Assembly (NCBI RefSeq): GCF_003443895.1
Contig: NZ_QQOA01000004.1
Span: forward strand, 124,001 to 188,000
Length of the DNA stretch: 64,000 nucleotides
Direction of reading: 5' to 3'
Source of the DNA: Paraburkholderia phosphatilytica
Lineage (GTDB): Bacteria; Pseudomonadota; Gammaproteobacteria; Burkholderiales; Burkholderiaceae
Within the stretch, counting starts at the first letter, position 1, and every line of letters starts with the position of its first letter. The position numbers and the translations under genes are program-made. Below are positions 59,481 through 64,000 of this stretch, piece after piece. The notes beneath the pieces were generated by a model. The model was not told where the DNA came from. It did not search any database and saw only the letters and a list, made by a program, of their open reading frames with translations.

Positions 59481-59509
59481 TTGCCCGGGTTGCGGATTTC
59501 GGCGATAAT
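59481..59509 (+). promoter_or_regulatory. Promoter of tRNA-Leu
   Basis: TTGCCC (59481-59486) and GATAAT (59504-59509) are separated by 17 bases and lie about 65 bases before the tRNA. Confidence 0.5.
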
Positions 59510-59574
59510 CGCTCTCTTGCCGTACGTCGCCCTTCTTTCTGGTGCGGCGTCGCGCGCATCCACCCCGTCTTCAG

Positions 59575-59659
59575 GCCCAGGTGGTGAAACAGGTAGACGC
59601 AGGGGACTCAAAATCCCCCGCCGCAAGGCGTGCCGGTTCGAGTCCGGCCCTGGGCACCA
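59575..59659 (+). tRNA. tRNA-Leu(CAA)
   Basis: An 85-base tRNA with a long variable arm. Acceptor GCCCAGG/CCTGGGC, anticodon stem GGGGA/TCCCC with loop CTCAAAA (anticodon CAA), A discriminator and encoded CCA. Confidence 0.95.
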
Positions 59660-59797
59660 AAAACAAACACTCTCTATCCGCGACGAGGCCTGCTGCTCGT
59701 TGTTGGGAGTCTCGCGGCCAGTCAGGTGACGACCGCGCCTCTCTAGCCCACCGACGACCGCGCGCGCCGTGTCTGTCACAACGTCAAGCGTGCACCG

Positions 59798-60079
59798 TCA
59801 CGCAGATATCGAACCGAGTGTTTGCGACGCCACCAGTTTCGGCAACGGATCGCATTTGCACTGACAGCAGTCGTTCTCGAGGGCGACTGTCTTTCCCATC
59901 ACGGTCATGTCGCGAGGACCATCCGGCACAATCACGCCAGTCGTGTTGCACCGCGGACAATTCACCTTCGCGCCGATAAAGGCGAGCGGACGGCCCTGGA
60001 ATGACGAACCTTCGACTCCTTCTTCGACCACTCCGTCGTGGTCAGTCTTGTCGCCCTTGAGAATGAACCGACGGCTCAT
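59798..60079 (-). CDS. PAAR-domain protein (type VI spike tip)
   Basis: A 93-residue PAAR-like protein (GSSFQGRPLAFIGAKVNCPRC, VMGKTVALENDCCQCKCDP) that would cap the VgrG spike of a type VI secretion system and carry an effector. Cysteine pairs suggest a bound metal. Its ATG overlaps the end of the DUF6708-like gene by four bases. It is the last gene of the effector operon. Confidence 0.88.
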   Translation of the reverse strand: MSRRFILKGDKTDHDGVVEEGVEGSSFQGRPLAFIGAKVNCPRCNTTGVIVPDGPRDMTVMGKTVALENDCCQCKCDPLPKLVASQTLGSISA

Positions 60080-61047
60080 GTCGCGAACCTCTCTGCGTTA
60101 GCGTTGACTGGGTTGCATGCGCGCTCGACCTCGTCTGGCCAGACGGGTTTTCGGCAGCTCAGTTGCGCGAGGTAGCCTGCCAAGGCGAGGAAGAACGTCG
60201 GTATCGCCGCCCCGAACATGAAATACTTCAACATGGGATTCGGCGAATTCAGCAGATCGGACGCACCGTCGAACTGCTCCTTGAGCATGTTGCGTAATGA
60301 GACGTCCGTGGGGAGAAACTCGGATGCTGCCGGTACTACGGAGGGGCCTCCCTCCATGAAGCGGCGGATGTATTCGAAATTCGCGTTCAGTGCGTTCGTC
60401 ACTTCGAGGTCGCCGGTGCTGCCCTCATCGAAGGCCGTAACAAATCGTCGGCCAAGCGAGAAGGTGTCTTTCACACGACCTTTTTCATCAAGAACGAGGC
60501 AGCGCACCATCCGCGGCGCAGTGCGCGTAATCCCAGCCTTAGGCCTGCGTTCAACGTAGAGAAACGCGCTGTCCCAGGGCACGGACACCACCCCTCCAGT
60601 CCCATTGTGCTTGAAAGCGTAAATCATTCGGTCGCGCCGGTTGAGTCGAACCGGCTTGTGGGTGTAGGTGAAACAATCCCTGCTCAGGGCCCAAAGACCA
60701 ATTCCAAGGAACCAGAGCATCACGATCAGGAAGACGCCAAGGACTCCGCGAATCAATCCGAGCTGCCCACGCTGCTCGTAGATGGGCGGAATATGCGTCA
60801 TCATCCACAGCAGCAGAACGACACCAGCGAGCGAGACTATCCCAGGCAACGTGAACGCTACTACGCCCCAACCCTTCTCGGAGTAGTTTCCATCGCACAC
60901 TTCCAGAAAGGTTTCGTTCATCGAAAACACGGAGCGGCTATCTTTGGGCGAATCCGACACAGACTGGCCAATCGAAAGGCGAGCCGCATTTTCATCGTCG
61001 CTAACGGGCCGATTCAATCGATACCGCGTCATTCCATCAAATGCCAT
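60076..61047 (-). CDS. DUF6708-like membrane protein in the effector operon
   Basis: A 323-residue protein with two central hydrophobic helices (about 59-82 and 96-120) and one near the C-terminus (about 275-296). NRRDRMIYAFKHNGTGGVVSVPWDSAFLYVE resembles the DUF6708 family often found beside type VI effectors. It could be the immunity protein or an adaptor. It lies between the effector gene and the PAAR gene; a role with the effector is inferred. Confidence 0.72.
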   Translation of the reverse strand: MAFDGMTRYRLNRPVSDDENAARLSIGQSVSDSPKDSRSVFSMNETFLEVCDGNYSEKGWGVVAFTLPGIVSLAGVVLLLWMMTHIPPIYEQRGQLGLIRGVLGVFLIVMLWFLGIGLWALSRDCFTYTHKPVRLNRRDRMIYAFKHNGTGGVVSVPWDSAFLYVERRPKAGITRTAPRMVRCLVLDEKGRVKDTFSLGRRFVTAFDEGSTGDLEVTNALNANFEYIRRFMEGGPSVVPAASEFLPTDVSLRNMLKEQFDGASDLLNSPNPMLKYFMFGAAIPTFFLALAGYLAQLSCRKPVWPDEVERACNPVNANAERFAT

Positions 61048-61059
61048 CTCTAATCTCCG

Positions 61060-63633
61060 TTACGAGAGCATTGCAAGAAACGCCTTCCTGTCTTCATCAA
61101 GAGTCTGGAAGCTTTCCGCGCCCTTCTTCAACCCGAAGTAGCAGCGCTCCAGCCACTCATAAACCTCTCTGCCCTTGAAATAATTCATCAGAACACCAAT
61201 CACTGCGGCAACCAGCAGCAGGGGGAGCGCAATCACAGCAGCTGCAGATGCGGTCATGAATACAACCGAGTAGGCCAACGCGACCCCGACAGTCGCCGAC
61301 GCCAAGTCAAGCGCCATCATAATCATGTTGCCCTCCTTAAAGTCGTTGTAAGCATGATAGAGGTCAATCGCGGCAGACACTGCCCCGACAGCCGCGCCAC
61401 CGTAACGTCCCGCGATATTCAGAAATTTCGCGAAGCGTAGCCACCCGGCGCCCACCTTAACACCTCCCTCTTCAAGTGCCTCGAAAGCGGCCGCTCCATA
61501 CGTTGCGACGCCTGACGCTGCCCCGCCAATCGCGTTTTTCCATTTTATGTTGTTCTCACCGGCATTGAACCGATTCGACTTTTCGAGTTCAGCATGTGCA
61601 AAATGCAGGTTGATGAGGCTGAAAATCGCACCAATCCCCGTAAAGCCAGGTTCGCCCTTTATCACAAGCCGGAACTTTGGCAGATAGACGTTCTTTACGA
61701 CATCCGGAGTCAGCGTCACGCTCGCCATTTTTTCGAAGCCAGGCTGGGAACTCACGTTTGCAAGATGTGCAGCCTCCGTGGCTGGACTTTCGACCAGCAC
61801 GAACTGCTTTACCTTGACTTCCGGATCGGAGCTGCCGGCCGCAGCCTTGGTCTGCAACTGGTCCTGAAGGTCCTGAACCTGTGCCTGCTGCGCGCCGGGC
61901 ATCATTTCCTGAATCTGCGCGGCCACGTAGTTCACCCACTGGTTGGCCGTTCCGTACACGGCCTTGTATTCGAACAGCACCTTGGTGCGCATGCACAGCG
62001 TCGCATAGATGACCTTTACTGCGGCCGTGTCCACACCCGTGCTGATGGTCTGGACAAGCGGGCCGCCCGCCTCGTGAAGAAGCTTCGCGAGCGCCTGCGC
62101 GACTTGAGCCTTGATGCCCTTGTCCTTCGACTCCTGCACGTCGGTAATCTTGCTGAATGACTCAATGAGTTTTGCAACAAACTCTCTCAGCTCCGCGTAC
62201 GGATAGCTCGACGCCTCCTTGACCTTGTCGGCGAGAACAGGGCTGTTCAGCACAAAAGAGCGCAGCAGCGGGTTCCGCGTGTCCAGTACACTTCCGCCCG
62301 CCCACTTGACCAGTGCGTCGACTGCCTCTTTCCGGTCCGCAGAGCCCTCGATGCAACTCGTGAAAGTCTGCGTGTAGTGCAGCGCCGAGCGCCAGTTATC
62401 CTGCTCGTAGTCGTGTTCGAACACGTTCAGAAGCGCATCGCTCGTCAACCATGCGGCGTGGTCCTGGGAAAGCGGAGCAAGCGTGGTGGCCTGCTCCTGC
62501 TTCATCGCATCCGCCATCGCCTGCTGAAAGTTTGTAATCTCCTGCTGACGATAGTGGGTCGAGTACGGCTTCCATGAGTCGACATCAGCACTTGCCAATT
62601 CCTTTTCCTTCTCGTCTTCGAGGCTCTTTATCTGCTTGTCCAGCATTTTGCCGCCGTCAAAGAGCGAGGCCAGACCTAGCGACTCATAGGTATTCCCCTC
62701 AAGCATTGAGGTGCTTCGCTCGATGTCCTCCTTGGCCGAGGCCGTGACCGCCTTGTGCAATGCGTCGATGGCGCTTGCGGTCCAGATACCGTGCTCGTAT
62801 TTGTCGAGAGCGGCGCCGAAGGCCACCCGTTGCTCGAAGTTGAGTTCCTGCGTGATGCCGACTGCGTCCCAGAGCGCGAACACCATGCCCTTGCTCGGCT
62901 GGATGGTGTCCATCGCCTTTTTCAACGCTGCTGACTGCCCCGCACGGTCGTGATAGGGAAAGCAGCCCGTTAGCATTGCATCAGGATGCTTTCCGCTTCC
63001 GTACTCGTTCAGGAGGCTTTCTACCTGGTTGACGCTGGCCGAATGCGGTTGCGAGGTGTTTCCGTTGTACGCCCCGGCCGCGTCGAGCTTCTGCATTCGC
63101 TTGTCCCGGCAGCCCATGAAATTTGACGCGTACAGGTCGCGCACGGCCTTTGTCCAGAGTTCATCGCTGAACGCGAGATAGACGGTGCCAGCACTCTGGG
63201 CGTTGTCGATGGTGATGCACTGTGCGAGCTGGGCATGTCCGGGCTGATGGCAACTGAAGGGCTTCTCGAAGCTCCGGTCGATAGGAATGTCGAGCGGATA
63301 GTCGTACAGGTTTCCCTCGGCGGTCACTGCGTAGGCCTGCCATCGTTTCGTGGCTGGATAGAAGACATACACGAAGCCGTACCGCAGTGTGCGCAGGGCG
63401 TACTTCGCCCTCTTCAGACTCGTACCTGTGACGCCCGCGCCGAACGTACCCCCGACCGGGAGCACTCCGGCCGCCTTATGCGCGTTCGTGTCCGCAACGA
63501 CACCATATCGCACGGGCAGAATCGGGAGACCTTTCTTCTTGCACATGTTGCACGACCCCGCGGACGGTGTGCTCGTCTGCGAAACGTTCTGGGTGAGCTG
63601 GGTGATGTTCGCGAAATCGGTGTCGAGTGCCAT
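61060..63633 (-). CDS. Type VI effector with VasX-like N-terminus and C-terminal membrane helices
   Basis: An 857-residue protein. The N-terminal region (about 25-200, SCNMCKKKGLPILPVRYGVV with Cys28 and Cys31, then LRYGFVYVFYPATKRWQAY) resembles the VasX/BTH_I2691 effector type. A long helical middle follows. The C-terminal 130 residues contain hydrophobic glycine-rich segments (NIAGRYGGAAVGAVSAAIDL, VVFMTASAAAVIALPLLLVAAVIGVLM), consistent with a pore-forming or membrane-disrupting tip. The ATG at 63633 is the start of homology. Directly upstream of the DUF6708-like and PAAR genes. Confidence 0.82.
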   Translation of the reverse strand: MALDTDFANITQLTQNVSQTSTPSAGSCNMCKKKGLPILPVRYGVVADTNAHKAAGVLPVGGTFGAGVTGTSLKRAKYALRTLRYGFVYVFYPATKRWQAYAVTAEGNLYDYPLDIPIDRSFEKPFSCHQPGHAQLAQCITIDNAQSAGTVYLAFSDELWTKAVRDLYASNFMGCRDKRMQKLDAAGAYNGNTSQPHSASVNQVESLLNEYGSGKHPDAMLTGCFPYHDRAGQSAALKKAMDTIQPSKGMVFALWDAVGITQELNFEQRVAFGAALDKYEHGIWTASAIDALHKAVTASAKEDIERSTSMLEGNTYESLGLASLFDGGKMLDKQIKSLEDEKEKELASADVDSWKPYSTHYRQQEITNFQQAMADAMKQEQATTLAPLSQDHAAWLTSDALLNVFEHDYEQDNWRSALHYTQTFTSCIEGSADRKEAVDALVKWAGGSVLDTRNPLLRSFVLNSPVLADKVKEASSYPYAELREFVAKLIESFSKITDVQESKDKGIKAQVAQALAKLLHEAGGPLVQTISTGVDTAAVKVIYATLCMRTKVLFEYKAVYGTANQWVNYVAAQIQEMMPGAQQAQVQDLQDQLQTKAAAGSSDPEVKVKQFVLVESPATEAAHLANVSSQPGFEKMASVTLTPDVVKNVYLPKFRLVIKGEPGFTGIGAIFSLINLHFAHAELEKSNRFNAGENNIKWKNAIGGAASGVATYGAAAFEALEEGGVKVGAGWLRFAKFLNIAGRYGGAAVGAVSAAIDLYHAYNDFKEGNMIMMALDLASATVGVALAYSVVFMTASAAAVIALPLLLVAAVIGVLMNYFKGREVYEWLERCYFGLKKGAESFQTLDEDRKAFLAMLS

Positions 63634-63661
63634 TCGTTTTCTCTTTTTACGGGCGCGTTGC

Positions 63662-64000
63662 CTACTGGTACTGAATGCTCTCGCGAGCAATCGTCTCCCA
63701 GTCGCTGGGGCCCCAGTTCGCGACTGAATTGACGTAGGACTGCTCCGGCGCCTGCAGAATCGTCCTGATTCTCGGGTGACGGTCGAAGTACGGCGAGACG
63801 AGCAGCCCGTGCAGTGCGAACGCCTGGAGGTCTGCACCGTCCAGCATGTAGGCAATGCCCTTTGCGAACTGCACATCAAGCAGCGTCGGCGTGTCCGGTG
63901 GCGTCGTCGCCCGGTTGGCGCGCAGCATGTCCAGCGCGCGCTGCACGAGTTCGATTCGCCCGATGCGGCTGAACTGCTCTGGCGTGACCACGAAGGCGCC
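63662..64000 (-). CDS. Partial gene upstream of the type VI effector
   Basis: The C-terminal 112 codons of a gene whose start lies beyond the window. It has no signal or membrane segment in view (LVQRALDMLR, LDVQFAKGIAYMLDG, DLQAFALHGLLVSPYFDRHPR). It stops 29 bases before the effector start on the same strand, so it probably belongs to the type VI operon, perhaps as a chaperone or adaptor. Family not recognised from this part. Confidence 0.6.
   Translation of the reverse strand, partial: GAFVVTPEQFSRIGRIELVQRALDMLRANRATTPPDTPTLLDVQFAKGIAYMLDGADLQAFALHGLLVSPYFDRHPRIRTILQAPEQSYVNSVANWGPSDWETIARESIQYQ

Noticed and set aside
59640..64000. tRNA-Leu as the attachment site of the type VI cassette
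   Set aside because: No second copy of the tRNA 3' end lies in the window; the far boundary is outside it.

Overview
The window is 64 kb of GC-rich, gene-dense chromosome from a Burkholderia-group betaproteobacterium, most likely Paraburkholderia or a close relative. The evidence is the gene set and order (hemL-ribD-ribE, ribB/X-ribH-nusB, argG type, katG, ubiD, trmB-uppP, hemN), the GC-biased codon use and the type VI secretion parts. The genus call is inference from protein resemblance; no rRNA is present.

Layout. (1) 1-4025: a small EVE-like protein, hemL (tetrapyrrole), then ribD and ribE (riboflavin). (2) 4026-9619: a lower-GC accessory block inserted at the 3' end of ribE. The last ~57 bp of ribE recur at 5674-5731 and 9560-9619, the pattern left by serial site-specific integration. 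The block carries a TacAT-like toxin-antitoxin pair, an AbrB-Doc pair, a broken TOTE-type primase-helicase gene and an unknown 400-residue protein. (3) 9762-17664: a ParA-like ATPase, an acyltransferase, ppnP, a DsbA-like oxidoreductase, katG, a DUF2278 protein and argG. (4) 17744-29029, all on the minus strand: a SorC-type regulator, a DRL/COG4091-type oxidoreductase, thiamine-dependent E1 alpha and beta subunits, a lipoyl protein with an alpha/beta hydrolase, GutM, a complete glucitol-type PTS (IIC, IIBC, IIA) and an HPr-Enzyme I fusion. No sorbitol-6-phosphate dehydrogenase is present. I propose that this cluster imports and degrades a branched polyol, possibly 2-C-methyl-D-erythritol, through its phosphate and 1-deoxyxylulose 5-phosphate. 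Three related ~34-bp sites mark its likely operators. (5) 29115-37806: two unknown genes, two convergent paralogous membrane proteins, an ECF sigma/membrane protein/ferredoxin operon, a TetR-methyltransferase pair and exported proteins. (6) 38060-46426: exported MsrB and MsrA, ribB/X-ribH-nusB, an aminotransferase, a lytic transglycosylase and ubiD. (7) 46657-59659: small exported proteins, EthD and YggT proteins, tRNA-Gly(CCC), a transglycosylase-like gene with exported neighbours, a GlxA-type regulator, trmB, uppP, a racemase, hemN and tRNA-Leu(CAA). (8) 59798-64000: a type VI effector operon (VasX-type effector, DUF6708-like protein, PAAR tip), running off the window end.

The main candidates for new biology are the polyol/DXP catabolic operon with its operator set and the nested integration remnants at ribE. 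No CRISPR array, rRNA, intact integrase or transposase was seen.
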